NCBI RefSeq assembly: GCF_012184385.1
Contig: NZ_VSRL01000063.1
Location: 1 to 39,167 of the forward strand
Direction: 5' to 3'
Length of the DNA: 39,167 nucleotides
From: Lentzea indica
GTDB lineage: Bacteria > Actinomycetota > Actinomycetes > Mycobacteriales > Pseudonocardiaceae
In this document: positions 15,874-23,615 of the stretch, in pieces
Layout: each line of letters begins with the position of its first letter
How positions within the stretch are numbered: position 1 is the stretch's first letter
Made by a program: the position numbers and the translations under genes
Notes under the pieces: model-generated
Told to the model about the DNA's origin: nothing
The model's input: the letters and a program-made list of their open reading frames with translations, nothing else
The model's database searches: none

Positions 15874-16826
15874 TTCTTGTCATCCCCCTCGGCGTGGTGG
15901 CCGGTCAGGGCCAGGAACACGTCGTCCAGCGTCGGCCGGCGCAGTCCGATGTCGAGCACCTTCACCGACTCGCCGTCCAGACGCCGGATCGCCTCCATCA
16001 GCACCGCCGATCCGCCCGCGACCGGCACGGTGAGGTGGTGCTGGCGTTCGTCGGACTCCATCGCGCCGACGGCGAGATCGGCGAGCGTGGACCTCGCCGT
16101 GCCGAGCTCGGCGGGCGTGGCGACGGAAAGCTCCAGCCGTTCGCCGCCGACCTGGTCCTTGAGCTGGTCGGCGGTGCCTTCGGCGATCACCTTGCCGTGG
16201 TCGATCACGGCGATCTGGTCGGCGAGACGGTCGGCCTCCTCCAGGTACTGGGTGGTGAGCAGCAACGTCGTGCCGCCTTTGACGAGCTCCTCGATCACGT
16301 CCCACATGCCCAGGCGGGAGCGCGGGTCGAGGCCCGTCGTCGGTTCGTCGAGGAACAGGACGCTCGGCTTCGCCACGAGCGCGCCCGCGAGGTCGAGCCT
16401 TCTGCGCATGCCGCCGGAGTAGCCCTTCACCGGGCGATCGGCGGCGTCTTCGAGGTCGAACCTGGCGAGCAGTTCGCGGGCCCGTTCCCGGCTTCTCACA
16501 CGGCCGAGGTGGTACAGGCGGCCAACCATGTCGAGGTTCTCGAACCCCGTCAGGTTGTCGTCGACGGCGGCGTACTGGCCGGAGAGGCCGATGCTCTTGC
16601 GTAGTTCGTTGGCTTGCTTGCGGACGTCGAGCCCGGCGACACGTGCTGACCCCTCGTCGGCGTCGAGCAGGGTCGTGAACACCCGCACCGCCGTCGTCTT
16701 GCCCGCGCCGTTGGGACCGAGCAGCCCCATGATGGTGCCTTCAGGCACTTTGAGGTCCAGGCCGTTGAGTGCGACGACCGACCCGTAGCGTTTGACCAGG
16801 CCTTCGGCCACGATCGCGTCTGTCAT
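15870..16826 (-). CDS. ABC exporter ATPase (DrrA-like)
   Basis: A 318-residue ATP-binding subunit. Walker A GPNGAGKTT, Q-loop region SGQYAAVDDNLTG, signature YSGGMRRRLDLA, Walker B VLFLDEPTTGLD and an H-loop-equivalent LLTTQYLEEADRLAD. In this last element the usual His is Gln, as in many DrrA proteins. The C-terminal extension (about 225-318, ending RRPTLDDVFLALTGHHAEG) is the family's regulatory tail. The ATG at 16826 has no Shine-Dalgarno and may be leaderless. It is divergent from the flavin monooxygenase across a 99-bp gap. It pairs with the permease at 15073-15873. Confidence 0.93.
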   Translation of the reverse strand: MTDAIVAEGLVKRYGSVVALNGLDLKVPEGTIMGLLGPNGAGKTTAVRVFTTLLDADEGSARVAGLDVRKQANELRKSIGLSGQYAAVDDNLTGFENLDMVGRLYHLGRVRSRERARELLARFDLEDAADRPVKGYSGGMRRRLDLAGALVAKPSVLFLDEPTTGLDPRSRLGMWDVIEELVKGGTTLLLTTQYLEEADRLADQIAVIDHGKVIAEGTADQLKDQVGGERLELSVATPAELGTARSTLADLAVGAMESDERQHHLTVPVAGGSAVLMEAIRRLDGESVKVLDIGLRRPTLDDVFLALTGHHAEGDDKK

Positions 16827-16888
16827 GCGGGCATCATGGCCTTCCGGTCTGACAATTTCGTCCGATTTTGCGTCCTGGCATCGGGTGA

Positions 16889-16917
16889 TTGACAGGCGGA
16901 TTGAACGTGAAAATACT
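16889..16917 (+). promoter_or_regulatory. Promoter of the flavin monooxygenase, probably leaderless
   Basis: TTGACA (16889-16894), a 17-bp spacer and AATACT (16912-16917) make a good housekeeping-type promoter. The ATG follows 8 nt after the -10 box with no ribosome binding site, implying a transcript starting at or near the start codon. Confidence 0.55.
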
Positions 16918-16925
16918 TCAGTGTC

Positions 16926-18244
16926 ATGGACCGCGTGTGCGTCATCGGGGCAGGCTCTTCCGGCATCGCCGCATGTCAGGTGCTCAGTGCCCGCGGCATC
17001 GAGTACGACTGCTACGAGACCGGATCCGAGATCGGCGGCAACTGGCGCTACCTCAACGACAACGGCATGTCGTCGGCCTATCGATCGCTCCACATCAACA
17101 CTTCACGGCAGATGATGGAGTTCAAGTCCTTCCCGATGCCCGCGCATCTGCCGGTCTACCCCTCGCACTTCCAGATCGCCGAGTACTTCGACGACTTCGT
17201 GAAGCACCACGGGTTCCGCGACCGCATCCGGTTCCGAACCGAGGTGACCGGCGTTTCCGTCGCATCGGGTGGTTATTCGGTCACTACGCGCGATCGCGAT
17301 ACGGGGGAGGAGGTTTCGGGCACTTACCGTTCAGCGATCGTCGCGAACGGGCACCACTGGTCGCCGCGGATGCCCGAACCCGCGTTTCCCGGTTCGTTCG
17401 ACGGCGAAGAGCTGCACGCGCACTTCTACAAGACACCCGAGCGTTTCGCGGACAAGAAGGTGCTGGTTCTCGGCATCGGGAATTCGGCCTGCGACATCGC
17501 CGTCGAGTCGTCGCGAGTCTCCGCCCGCACGTTTCTGGCGATGCGCCGCGGCGCGCACATCATGCCCAAGTACCTGTTCGGCATGCGACCGATCACCTCA
17601 CGACCTCGCCGCTCGCCCGGTTCGCGCCGGCCTGGCTGCAGGCGTTGTCCGTCCGGGCGATGCTGCGGCTGGCGCGCGGCAAGCTCTCCGACTACGGCCT
17701 GCCCGAGCCTTCGCACGGCATCCTCGCCGCCCACCCGACGGTGTCCGACGACCTGCTGACCCGTCTCGGGCACGGCGACATCACGGTGAAACCGAACGTT
17801 GCGCGGTTGGACGGCTCCGGAGTCGTGTTCGCGGACGGCAGCCGTGAGGACGTCGATGTGATCGTCTACTGCACCGGTTACAAGATCGACTTCCCGTTCC
17901 TGGACGCTGCCGAGTTCACGGCTGTGTCGTCCGCCGACAACGAGGTGTCGCTGTACCGGCGGGTCGTGGATCCGGCGCATCCCGGGCTGTACTTCCTCGG
18001 CTTGATCCAGCCGCTCGGGGCGATCATGCCGCTCGCCGAGGCCCAGTCCGAGTGGATCGCCGACCTCGTGACCGGTCGTGCTGCGCTGCCGCCGGTGCCG
18101 GAGATGAAGGCGGAGATCACCGCTTACCGGGAGTCGCTGCGGAGCCGATACGTGAAGTCGAAGCGGCACACGCTGGAGGTCGACTTCCTCGGGTACCAGC
18201 GTGAGCTGCAGGAGGAACGCCGCGCCGGCGCCGCCCGTCGGTAG
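16926..18244 (+). CDS. Flavin-containing monooxygenase (frame broken at about 17586)
   Basis: FAD- and NADPH-dependent oxygenase that hydroxylates N or S centres or performs Baeyer-Villiger oxidation. The first frame (to about 17587) holds the FAD fold GAGSSG near residue 9, the GGNW segment, the FMO signature FDGEELHAHFY and the NADPH fold GIGNSACD. The second frame (to the stop at 18244) continues PLARFAPAWLQ, VIVYCTGYKIDFPF and LYFLGLIQP. At the junction, ATGCGACC would read ATG-CCG-ACC (MPTDHLTTSP) with one more C, giving an intact 439-residue enzyme. Sequencing error is favoured. The substrate is unknown. It is divergent from the DrrAB-type exporter. Confidence 0.88.
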
Positions 18245-18412
18245 GGTCCCCGGCAGCGTCGTGTCCGATCTGGACCATCAGACGGTTCGCAGGTCGCTGA
18301 CACGATCGTCCGATCGGTCGGGTTGCCGATCGTCCCGGACACCGATGGGCCGCTTCGCGCACAGGTGCGCAGGGGCCACGATCTTGCGGCACATGCGATT
18401 CGACTGATCTTT

Positions 18413-18454
18413 GCAATGAGTCTTTTGACTTCGTCCGCAAACGTCTTTTGCATC
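18413..18454. repeat. Palindromic intergenic repeat, copy A (degenerate)
   Basis: The left arm GCAATGAGTCTTTTGAC (18413-18429) is identical to the left arm of copy B. The right arm is diverged, but TCGTCCGCAAA is shared with copy C at 33011. GATATATCAGT follows about 20 nt downstream (18474-18484), as it also does after copy C. Confidence 0.6.
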
Positions 18455-18473
18455 CGGATGGGTCCGGCGCGGC

Positions 18474-18484
18474 GATATATCAGT
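18474..18484 (+). repeat. GATATATCAGT motif, copy 1
   Basis: An AT-rich 11-mer that recurs exactly at 33067-33077 and, as its last 10 bases, at 32888-32897. Two of the three copies sit just after a copy of the palindromic repeat. In DNA this G+C-rich, chance recurrence is unlikely. Confidence 0.5.
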
Positions 18485-18505
18485 GGCGGAGGACCTCTGA
18501 CGTGC

Positions 18506-18557
18506 CCCTTAGCAATGAGTCTTTTGACGGCGTCGTCAAAAGACTCATTGCTAAGGG
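18506..18557. repeat. Palindromic intergenic repeat, copy B: perfect 23-bp inverted repeat
   Basis: The left arm 18506-18528 (begins CCCTTAGCAATGAG, ends TTTTGAC) and right arm 18535-18557 (begins GTCAAAAGACTC) are perfectly complementary over 23 bp with a 6-nt centre GGCGTC. It lies 54 nt upstream of the phosphotransferase gene. Related copies are at 18413-18454 and 32986-33038. It could be a terminator, a REP-type element or the end of a tiny non-autonomous mobile element. Confidence 0.7.
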
Positions 18558-18611
18558 TGTGAGCGGCGAAATGGATCGTGGGGCGGGCGGGGGCGTGGGT
18601 ACGGTCGGGCG

Positions 18612-19157
18612 GTGTCCACGACTGTGCAGGTGATCGTTCTCAACGGCGGGTCCAGCTCCGGCAAGTCGGGGATCGCGCGGTGTTTGCAGGCGGTGTTGCC
18701 GGAAGCCTGGCTGGCGATCGGCGTCGACACGTTGATCGACGTGATGCCCGCCCGGTTGCGGCTCGGGTCGGAGGGGATCGGGTTCGCGGCGGACGGTGAG
18801 GTCACCGTCGGGGTGGAGTTCCGGCTGCTCGAGGACGCGTGGATGGAAGGGGTCGCCGCGATGGTGCGCGCCGGGGCACGGGTGATCGTGGACGACGTGT
18901 TCCTCGGCGGACCCGAGTCGCGGCAGCGGTGGGAGAAAGTCCTGGACGGGCTGGACGTGCTGTGGGTTGGCGTGCGGTGCGATGCCGCTGTCGCCGCGGG
19001 CCGGGAGCTCGCCCGCGGCGATCGGGTTTCCGGGATGGCCGAGGTTCAGGCCGATCTGGTGCATCGCGGGATGACCTACGACGTCGAGGTCGACACCGCG
19101 CGGGCCGAGGCGATCGAGTGTGCGAAGGCGATCGCCGAGAGGATCAAGAGCCCTTAA
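18612..19157 (+). CDS. Chloramphenicol 3-O-phosphotransferase-like kinase
   Basis: A 181-residue P-loop kinase. Walker A is GGSSSGKS (about 12-19). It is followed by [10 protein letters not shown], whose Asp corresponds to the catalytic base of the Streptomyces venezuelae chloramphenicol phosphotransferase. [10 protein letters not shown] is the Walker-B-like strand, and [18 protein letters not shown] the lid with conserved basic residues. Length and motif order match the CPT family. Many such proteins are only assumed to act on chloramphenicol, so the real substrate is open. The GTG at 18612 has no strong ribosome binding site. The stop overlaps by 4 nt the stop of the convergent radical SAM gene. 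Confidence 0.85.
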   Translation: MSTTVQVIVLNGGSSSGKSGIARCLQAVLPEAWLAIGVDTLIDVMPARLRLGSEGIGFAADGEVTVGVEFRLLEDAWMEGVAAMVRAGARVIVDDVFLGGPESRQRWEKVLDGLDVLWVGVRCDAAVAAGRELARGDRVSGMAEVQADLVHRGMTYDVEVDTARAEAIECAKAIAERIKSP

Positions 19158-19966
19158 GGGCGGGGTGGGTCGTTCGGGGCGCAGGAGCCGCCGCCCTGTG
19201 GCCAGCACGAAGGACCCGCGTTGATCGGCGAAGTGAGCCTCGCTGCCGACAGGATCGTCGCAAGATCCGTATCCAATATATTGCCCAGGGCCATCCAGCG
19301 GGCGAACACGCACGGCCAGACCTCGCCCGACGATGAGACGGCTACGGCGCCGTGGCCGCAGCGGCCGCACAGCTGGTCAGGACCGGGCGAAGCGTTTGCG
19401 CCGCGGCCGATACCACGAACGCGATCGATGCCGACGTTGGAAACGCCAAGCCGCGAAAGTTCGGACTGGGCCGCGCGGGTGCGCTGCCGGCCGATGCGGT
19501 TCGACGAGCTGACATCGATGACGCCGGCGCGCAGCGGGATCTCGCGGTTGAGAGCCTCGGCGATGTTGGCCCTGGTGCGGTCGTGGCTGCCGCGCCGGCG
19601 GGTGATGGCCTCGTGCTGGGCGGCGGTGTCGGAGTAGTAGCTCGTGGCCAGGCGCACGCCGGGACGGGAGAAGGCGTCCCAAAGGCGCGGGCCGACGTGC
19701 ACGAGATTGCTGAAGACTTCGACCGTGAGGCCGGTGGACAGTGCGCGGTCCACGAACTCGGGCAAATCGGGATGCAATGTCGGCTCGCCGCCGATGAACT
19801 GAACCGAGCGGGCGCCGAGTTCGGCGACCTCGTCGATCACCCGGAACCAATCTTGAGCTCTCAGCACGCCCTCGTTGCCGTGCGGTCCGGAGTCCGCGTA
19901 GCAGTGCGTGCAGCTCAGCTGACATTTGCCGGTGATCTCAAGCCATGCGAAACGCAGGTCGGTCAT
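19154..19966 (-). CDS. Radical SAM protein with Cys-rich C-terminal region
   Basis: A 270-residue enzyme expected to cleave S-adenosylmethionine with a [4Fe-4S] cluster. The cluster motif CQLSCTHC lies near residues 14-21, and [11 protein letters not shown] is the conserved GGEP strand. The C-terminal third carries five more Cys in a shortened SPASM-like arrangement ([31 protein letters not shown]) that could hold a second cluster. The tail ends APNDPPRP. The ATG at 19966 is chosen because it has a GGGGAG ribosome binding site and begins directly before the core fold ([15 protein letters not shown]). SPASM enzymes often modify ribosomal peptides; the only candidate nearby is the 11-residue Cys-rich peptide upstream. 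The substrate is unknown. Confidence 0.88.
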   Translation of the reverse strand: MTDLRFAWLEITGKCQLSCTHCYADSGPHGNEGVLRAQDWFRVIDEVAELGARSVQFIGGEPTLHPDLPEFVDRALSTGLTVEVFSNLVHVGPRLWDAFSRPGVRLATSYYSDTAAQHEAITRRRGSHDRTRANIAEALNREIPLRAGVIDVSSSNRIGRQRTRAAQSELSRLGVSNVGIDRVRGIGRGANASPGPDQLCGRCGHGAVAVSSSGEVWPCVFARWMALGNILDTDLATILSAARLTSPINAGPSCWPQGGGSCAPNDPPRP

Positions 19967-20044
19967 GTCCCGCTCCCCTGGACGTCGCCGTGCGATGACC
20001 ATCTTGCCCCTGCGAGCCGCAAATGGAGCTGTCGAATTCATTTG

Positions 20045-20061
20045 AACATCAGTCTGATGTT
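20045..20061. promoter_or_regulatory. Perfect 17-bp palindrome upstream of the radical SAM gene
   Basis: AACATCAG-T-CTGATGTT has 8-bp arms around one central base and lies about 80 nt before the radical SAM start. It has the size and symmetry of a dimeric repressor operator. No promoter boxes could be assigned with confidence around it. Confidence 0.45.
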
Positions 20062-20086
20062 GGACTGGTGACATGTTTCCGACACG

Positions 20087-20111
20087 AATCCGGCGGGCGC
20101 CTCGCCGGATT
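20087..20111 (-). terminator. Hairpin after the Cys-rich peptide gene
   Basis: AATCCGGCG (20087-20095) and CGCCGGATT (20103-20111) form a perfect 9-bp stem with a 7-nt loop, 28 nt beyond the peptide stop codon on the minus strand. It could end the merR-peptide transcript before the radical SAM gene. Confidence 0.5.
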
Positions 20112-20117
20112 GGTATC

Positions 20118-20133
20118 GACTGACTAATCAGTC
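20118..20133. promoter_or_regulatory. Inverted repeat GACTGA-N4-TCAGTC
   Basis: 6-bp perfect arms with a 4-nt centre (CTAA), directly downstream of the Cys-rich peptide gene. It resembles operators of TetR-type repressors in general shape, but no TetR gene is present in the window. It may instead be part of the terminator region. Confidence 0.3.
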
Positions 20134-20138
20134 GTCAG

Positions 20139-20174
20139 TCAGCAGCACTCACAACTGGTGCAGCAGTCGTCCAT
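20139..20174 (-). CDS. 11-residue Cys-rich peptide MDDCCTSCECC
   Basis: A tiny reading frame: the ATG at 20174 is followed by ten codons, five of them Cys (positions 4, 5, 8, 10, 11), then TGA at 20141-20139. Its ribosome binding site GGAGG (20187-20183) is ideal, with 8 nt spacing. That site lies in the last codons and stop of merR, so translation would be coupled to merR. The Cys spacing (CC-x2-C-x-CC) could bind thiophilic metals. It might be a metal scavenger or sensor accessory for the MerR protein, or a substrate of the downstream radical SAM enzyme; both are inference. A chance frame cannot be excluded at this length. Confidence 0.5.
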   Translation of the reverse strand: MDDCCTSCECC

Positions 20175-20179
20175 CCCCT

Positions 20180-20548
20180 TCACCTCCCCTCCGGCGGGCA
20201 CCACGGTGGACAGTCGGTCCCGACCATGTCCACCAGGTCAGAACGGAGCCGCGCGAGCCTGGCCATCTCCGTGTCGATCTCGGCGATGTGCCGCCTCAGC
20301 AGCTCCTCGGCCGGTTCGCACGGGCACTCGCCGGTGTCGCGGACGGCGAGCAACGACGAGATCTCCCGCAACGTCAGCCCGAGGCGCTGGCAGTCGCGGA
20401 TGAACCGGATACGGTCGGCAGCCGACGACGGGTACTGCCGATACCCCGACGGGGTGCGCGGCGGCGGCGCGAGCAGTCCCGCGCGCTCGTAGTACCGGAC
20501 CGTGTCGGGCCGGACTCCGACCTGGCGTGCGAGCTCGGCGACTCTCAT
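20180..20548 (-). CDS. MerR-family regulator, probably metal-responsive
   Basis: A 122-residue regulator. Residues 1-70 are the MerR winged helix (MRVAELARQVGVRPDTVRYYERAGLL, SGYRQY, FIRDCQRLGLTLREISSLL). A dimerisation coiled coil follows (LLRRHIAEIDTEMARLARLRSDL). Cys positions ECPC after the recognition domain and CPPWC at the C-terminus suggest thiol-based binding of a soft metal (inference). The ATG at 20548 is 7 nt downstream of the -10 box, so the message is probably leaderless. The Cys-rich peptide is coupled to its 3' end, and a methyltransferase gene lies upstream on the same strand. Confidence 0.9.
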   Translation of the reverse strand: MRVAELARQVGVRPDTVRYYERAGLLAPPPRTPSGYRQYPSSAADRIRFIRDCQRLGLTLREISSLLAVRDTGECPCEPAEELLRRHIAEIDTEMARLARLRSDLVDMVGTDCPPWCPPEGR

Positions 20549-20555
20549 GCACCCA

Positions 20556-20587
20556 ACGCTAAACCTGTGAGCGCACTCCAATGTCAA
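20556..20587 (-). promoter_or_regulatory. MerR-type promoter with a long spacer
   Basis: On the minus strand, TTGACA (20587-20582) and TAGCGT (20561-20556) are separated by 20 bp, the stretched spacing typical of promoters activated by MerR proteins. The spacer contains a partial dyad (GGAG-N4-CTC), the expected place for MerR to bind. The merR start codon lies 7 nt downstream, so merR is probably autoregulated. Confidence 0.6.
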
Positions 20588-20599
20588 TAGGAGCAGGGG

Positions 20600-21181
20600 T
20601 CAAGCGCGCGTCATCACGAAACAGGCGAATCCGCTACCGGGCGCGGGCTCCGGCAGCCGCTCGATGTCGAACGAAGCACCGAACAGCCGCTGCTCGGCAC
20701 CGACCGGGAGGCCGGGGAACCGTCCACCGCGGCGCTTCCACCAAGGGATCTCGTCGTAGAAGCACCACATCACGAACACCGAACCGGGATGCGACAGCCG
20801 ATGAACGGTCGCCGCCATCGCGTCCTGCGCGGGCCCGCGCATGTCGTCCAGCACGCTGTAGTCGACGAGCAGGTCGAACGTCCCGGTGACACCGGGAATC
20901 GAGGTGGCGGTCAGATCTCCGGCCACCCACGAGATCGACAACGAGGAAGGCGTCGAGCGCCGGGCCTTCTCCAGACCGACGGGAGAGTAGTCCACGCCCG
21001 TCACGTCGAACCCGTGCGCCGCAAGGAAGATCGAGTTCGCCCCGCTGCCACAGCCGAGGTCGATCGCGCGACCGGGCGGCACACGCCCCGACGTCACCAG
21101 CCGCGCGAGCTCGGACCGCGGCCCCGCCTCCCACGGCGCCCAGGTCCGGTACATGAAGTCGTAAGCGCGACGACCGACCAT
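20600..21181 (-). CDS. Class I SAM-dependent methyltransferase
   Basis: A 193-residue methyltransferase. Motif I is DLGCGSGANSIFLA (about 41-54), the following acidic strand VTGVDYSP binds the ribose, and FDLLVDYSVLDDM is the motif IV region. Trp-rich segments near the start (YRTWAPWEAGP) and in the C-terminal half (VMWCFYDEIPWWKRRGG) could shape the substrate pocket. The family acts on small molecules; the substrate cannot be named. It is upstream of merR on the same strand, but merR has its own promoter. Methylation of a thiophilic metal(loid) is a possibility suggested only by context. Confidence 0.85.
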   Translation of the reverse strand: MVGRRAYDFMYRTWAPWEAGPRSELARLVTSGRVPPGRAIDLGCGSGANSIFLAAHGFDVTGVDYSPVGLEKARRSTPSSLSISWVAGDLTATSIPGVTGTFDLLVDYSVLDDMRGPAQDAMAATVHRLSHPGSVFVMWCFYDEIPWWKRRGGRFPGLPVGAEQRLFGASFDIERLPEPAPGSGFACFVMTRA

Positions 21182-21199
21182 GACAGGCCTCCCAACGAA

Positions 21200-21234
21200 A
21201 GCGGGGCCACCGACGTTACGTCAGCAGCCCCGCT
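21200..21234 (-). terminator. Hairpin after the semialdehyde dehydrogenase
   Basis: AGCGGGGC (21200-21207) and GCCCCGCT (21227-21234) form a perfect 8-bp stem. The loop contains its own small palindrome (GACGT-T-ACGTC). It begins about 13 nt beyond the stop codon at 21247 on the minus strand and probably ends the uronate operon's minus-strand message. Confidence 0.55.
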
Positions 21235-21246
21235 CACCAAAGCAAC

Positions 21247-22748
21247 TCAGTGCACGCCCAGCGCGCCGTCCACCCTGCGCGGGATGCCCAGCGGGTTCGC
21301 GTCCTGCAGTTCCGCCGGCAGCAACGCGTCCGGCCACGACTGGTACGTCACCGGAGCGATCCAGCGGCGGATCGACGTGGCACCCACCGACGTGTGCAGC
21401 GGGTTCGTCGTCGACGGCCACGGACCGCCGTGGTGCTGGCCCCACGCCACCGCGACACCGGTCGGCCAGGCGTTGAAGATCAACCGGCCCGCGACGCGAC
21501 GCAGGATCTCCGCGATCTCACCGGCCTCCGCGTGGTCCGACTCGGCGGCGTGCACCGTGCCGGTCAGCGTGCCCGGCAGCTTCGCCAGCACCGAGTGCAG
21601 TTCGGACGGCGACGAGTACGTCACGACCAGAGCGGCCGGACCGAAGTGCTCCTCGGTCAGCTTCTCGAGGTTCTCCTCGAACACCGACACCGGCACGCTG
21701 AACAGGCGCGGCGACACCGCCCACGCCTCGTCCGGCCGGGTACCCGTGGACACCACGGTCACCAGGTCCGACGCCGCCAGCGCGTCCGTCGAAGCCGTGT
21801 AGGAGTCGCACATCCGCTCGTTCAGCATCGCGCCACCGGCCGTCGCCGCGACCGCCTCGCCCAGCGCGGGCACCAGCGAAGGCGGCGCGAAGACCAGACC
21901 GGGGTTCGTGCAGAACTGCCCGACTCCCATCGTCAGCGACTGCGCGAATCCGGCGGCGATATCGGCCGTGGCCGCGCCAGGCAGGATCACCGTCGGGTTC
22001 ACGCTGCCCAGTTCGCCGTAGAACGGGATCGGGTCCGGCCGCCCTGCGCCAGGTCGAACAGCGCGCGGCCGCCACCGGTCGACCCGGTGAAGCCGACCGC
22101 GCGAACGACCGGGTGCTGCACCAGCGCGACACCCGACTCGGTGCCGTAAACGATGCCGAACACACCTTCGGGCGCCCCGGCGTCACGAAGAGCGTCGATC
22201 ACGACCCGCGCGGTCTCGCGCGAGGTCGACGGGTGCGCCGAATGTGCCTTCACCACAACGGAACAACCGGACGCCAGCGCGGAAGCCGTGTCACCACCGG
22301 CCACCGAGAACGCGAACGGGAAGTTCGACGCGGAGAACACCGCGACCGTCCCGAGTGGACGGAGGATCCGCCGCAGCACCGGGCGTGGCGGAATGATGTC
22401 CGGGTTCGCCGAGTCCAAAGTGGCCTCGACGTAGCTGCCCTCGCGCAGCACCTCCGCGAACAGCCGCAGCTGGTTCGTGGTGCGCTTCAGCTCCGTCGTC
22501 AGCCGCGGCACACCGAGAGCCGTCTCGCCGTCCGCGGTCTCGACGAGCAACGAGGACTCGGCGTCCAGCGCGTCCGCGACCTTCTCCAGCACCATAGCGC
22601 GGTCCGCCGCCGGAACGACCGACCAAGCAGAGAAGGCGACAGCCGCAGCCGAGGCGATCCGGTCCACCTCGCTGTCGGGGGTCTTCGCAACCGGCTCGCC
22701 GAACGGCTCACCGGTGCGCGGGTTGTATCCCTGCACGACGTGGCTCAA
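21247..22748 (-). CDS. Alpha-ketoglutaric semialdehyde dehydrogenase (frame broken at about 22047)
   Basis: NAD(P)-dependent aldehyde dehydrogenase oxidising 2,5-dioxopentanoate to 2-oxoglutarate, the last step of the oxidative uronate/aldarate route. The first frame (22748 to about 22047) has VFSASNFPFAFSVAGGDTASAL and FTGSTGGGRALF. The second frame (to 21247) has the catalytic Glu in FYGELGSVNP, the catalytic Cys in GQFCTNPG and the family-specific end (WPTGVAVAWGQHHGGPWPST). One extra base at GGCGCA near 22047 would join LFDLA to AGRPDPIPFYGELG and give a normal 500-residue enzyme. The start is TTG at 22748, overlapping the uronate dehydrogenase stop (TTGA), with AAGGAGG 7 nt upstream. Probably a sequencing error. 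Confidence 0.87.
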
Positions 22749-23572
22749 CGCCCTGCCTCCTTGACTGCCGTGTCGAAATCGGGGCCGCACCAGGCCCCGC
22801 CCACGTACTTCGCAGCGTACGACGAGGGATCCAGCTCACCGCCGTGCTGCTCCAGCACCTCGGCGGCGTACACCTCGGAGTCGTCCTGCGGCTCGTAACC
22901 CAGCGCGCGGGCCTCGTCGAGCGAGAACCAGCCGCGCTTGTTGTCCGAAACGCCCCACACGATCCGGAATCCCGGCGACGCGACGGAAAGGCACGCCTCG
23001 AACAGGCGCGCGCCGTCGTCCGGCGACATCCACGTCGACAGCATCCGCACGTCACGCGGCTTTTCGAAGCACGAACCGATGCGGACCGCGATCACGTCCA
23101 TGCCGTACCGATCGGCGTACAGCGACCCCAACGCCTCCAGCGCCACCTTGGACACGCCGTAGTAGGTGTCCGGGCGCGGGAAGAGGTAGTCACCAGCCTC
23201 ACCGTTGGCGCGCTCGACGTAGCCGACGGCGTGGTTCGAACTCGCCAGGACGACGCGGCGGACCCCCTGCCGCCGCGCGGCTTCCAGCACCGTGTGCGTG
23301 CCGTCGATGTTGACGCTGAGGATCTTGTCCCACGGTTCCTCGAGGCTGTGGCCGCCGAGGTGGATCACCGCGTCGATGTCCTTCATCGCGGCTTCCATCG
23401 CGGCCATGTCGGTCACCGACGCCTGGACGAGCTCGACGTTCTCGCCGTCAGCGGCCGCGGGTAGCTCCGCGATGTCCAGCAGCCGCAGGACGCGGCCCTC
23501 CGCCGCGAGGCGAGAACGCATGAGCGTGCCCACCCCGCCACCGGCGCCGGTGATCAGGATTCGTGCGGTCAC
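22745..23572 (-). CDS. udh: Uronate dehydrogenase
   Basis: A 275-residue short-chain dehydrogenase oxidising D-glucuronate or D-galacturonate with NAD+ to the aldaro-lactone. Rossmann motif GAGGGVG (9-15), VIHLGG (69-74), active-site Ser in ASSNH (110-114), and catalytic YGVSK (Y138, K142). The segments HLGGHSLEEPW, ASSNHAVGYVER and RIGSCFEKPRDVRMLSTW are those I associate with uronate dehydrogenases rather than UDP-sugar epimerases. It is coupled to the semialdehyde dehydrogenase through a 4-nt overlap and shares the locus with glucarate and 5-dehydro-4-deoxyglucarate dehydratases, which strongly supports the call. No lactonase gene was recognised nearby; the lactone may open spontaneously. 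Confidence 0.9.
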   Translation of the reverse strand: MTARILITGAGGGVGTLMRSRLAAEGRVLRLLDIAELPAAADGENVELVQASVTDMAAMEAAMKDIDAVIHLGGHSLEEPWDKILSVNIDGTHTVLEAARRQGVRRVVLASSNHAVGYVERANGEAGDYLFPRPDTYYGVSKVALEALGSLYADRYGMDVIAVRIGSCFEKPRDVRMLSTWMSPDDGARLFEACLSVASPGFRIVWGVSDNKRGWFSLDEARALGYEPQDDSEVYAAEVLEQHGGELDPSSYAAKYVGGAWCGPDFDTAVKEAGR

Positions 23573-23615
23573 GGGTTGGACCCCTCCGTCTTGTGCAGGT
23601 ACTCGGCAAACTCAA

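Larger units (their letters stand above)
18245..18611. other. Gene-free interval carrying repeats A and B
   Basis: A 367-bp gap between the flavin monooxygenase and the phosphotransferase. Besides repeats A and B and one GATATATCAGT motif, it contains a cluster of CGATCG/CCGATCGG-type short palindromes at about 18303-18345. No credible gene or RNA gene was seen. The stretch from about 18410 is noticeably more AT-rich than its surroundings. Confidence 0.6.

Noticed and set aside
15870..16826. Linking the exporter and flavin monooxygenase into an antibiotic biosynthesis cluster
   Set aside because: No polyketide, peptide-synthetase or other biosynthetic core gene is present; the two genes are merely divergent neighbours.
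18413..18557. Possibility that the hairpin repeats are a CRISPR or an attachment site
   Set aside because: There are only two local copies, each palindromic, without spacers, and no integrase or phage gene is in the window. A REP-like repeat or terminator fits better.
18612..19157. Calling the CPT-like kinase a proven chloramphenicol resistance gene
   Set aside because: Family membership is clear, but many members have unknown substrates and nothing in the neighbourhood supports antibiotic production or resistance.
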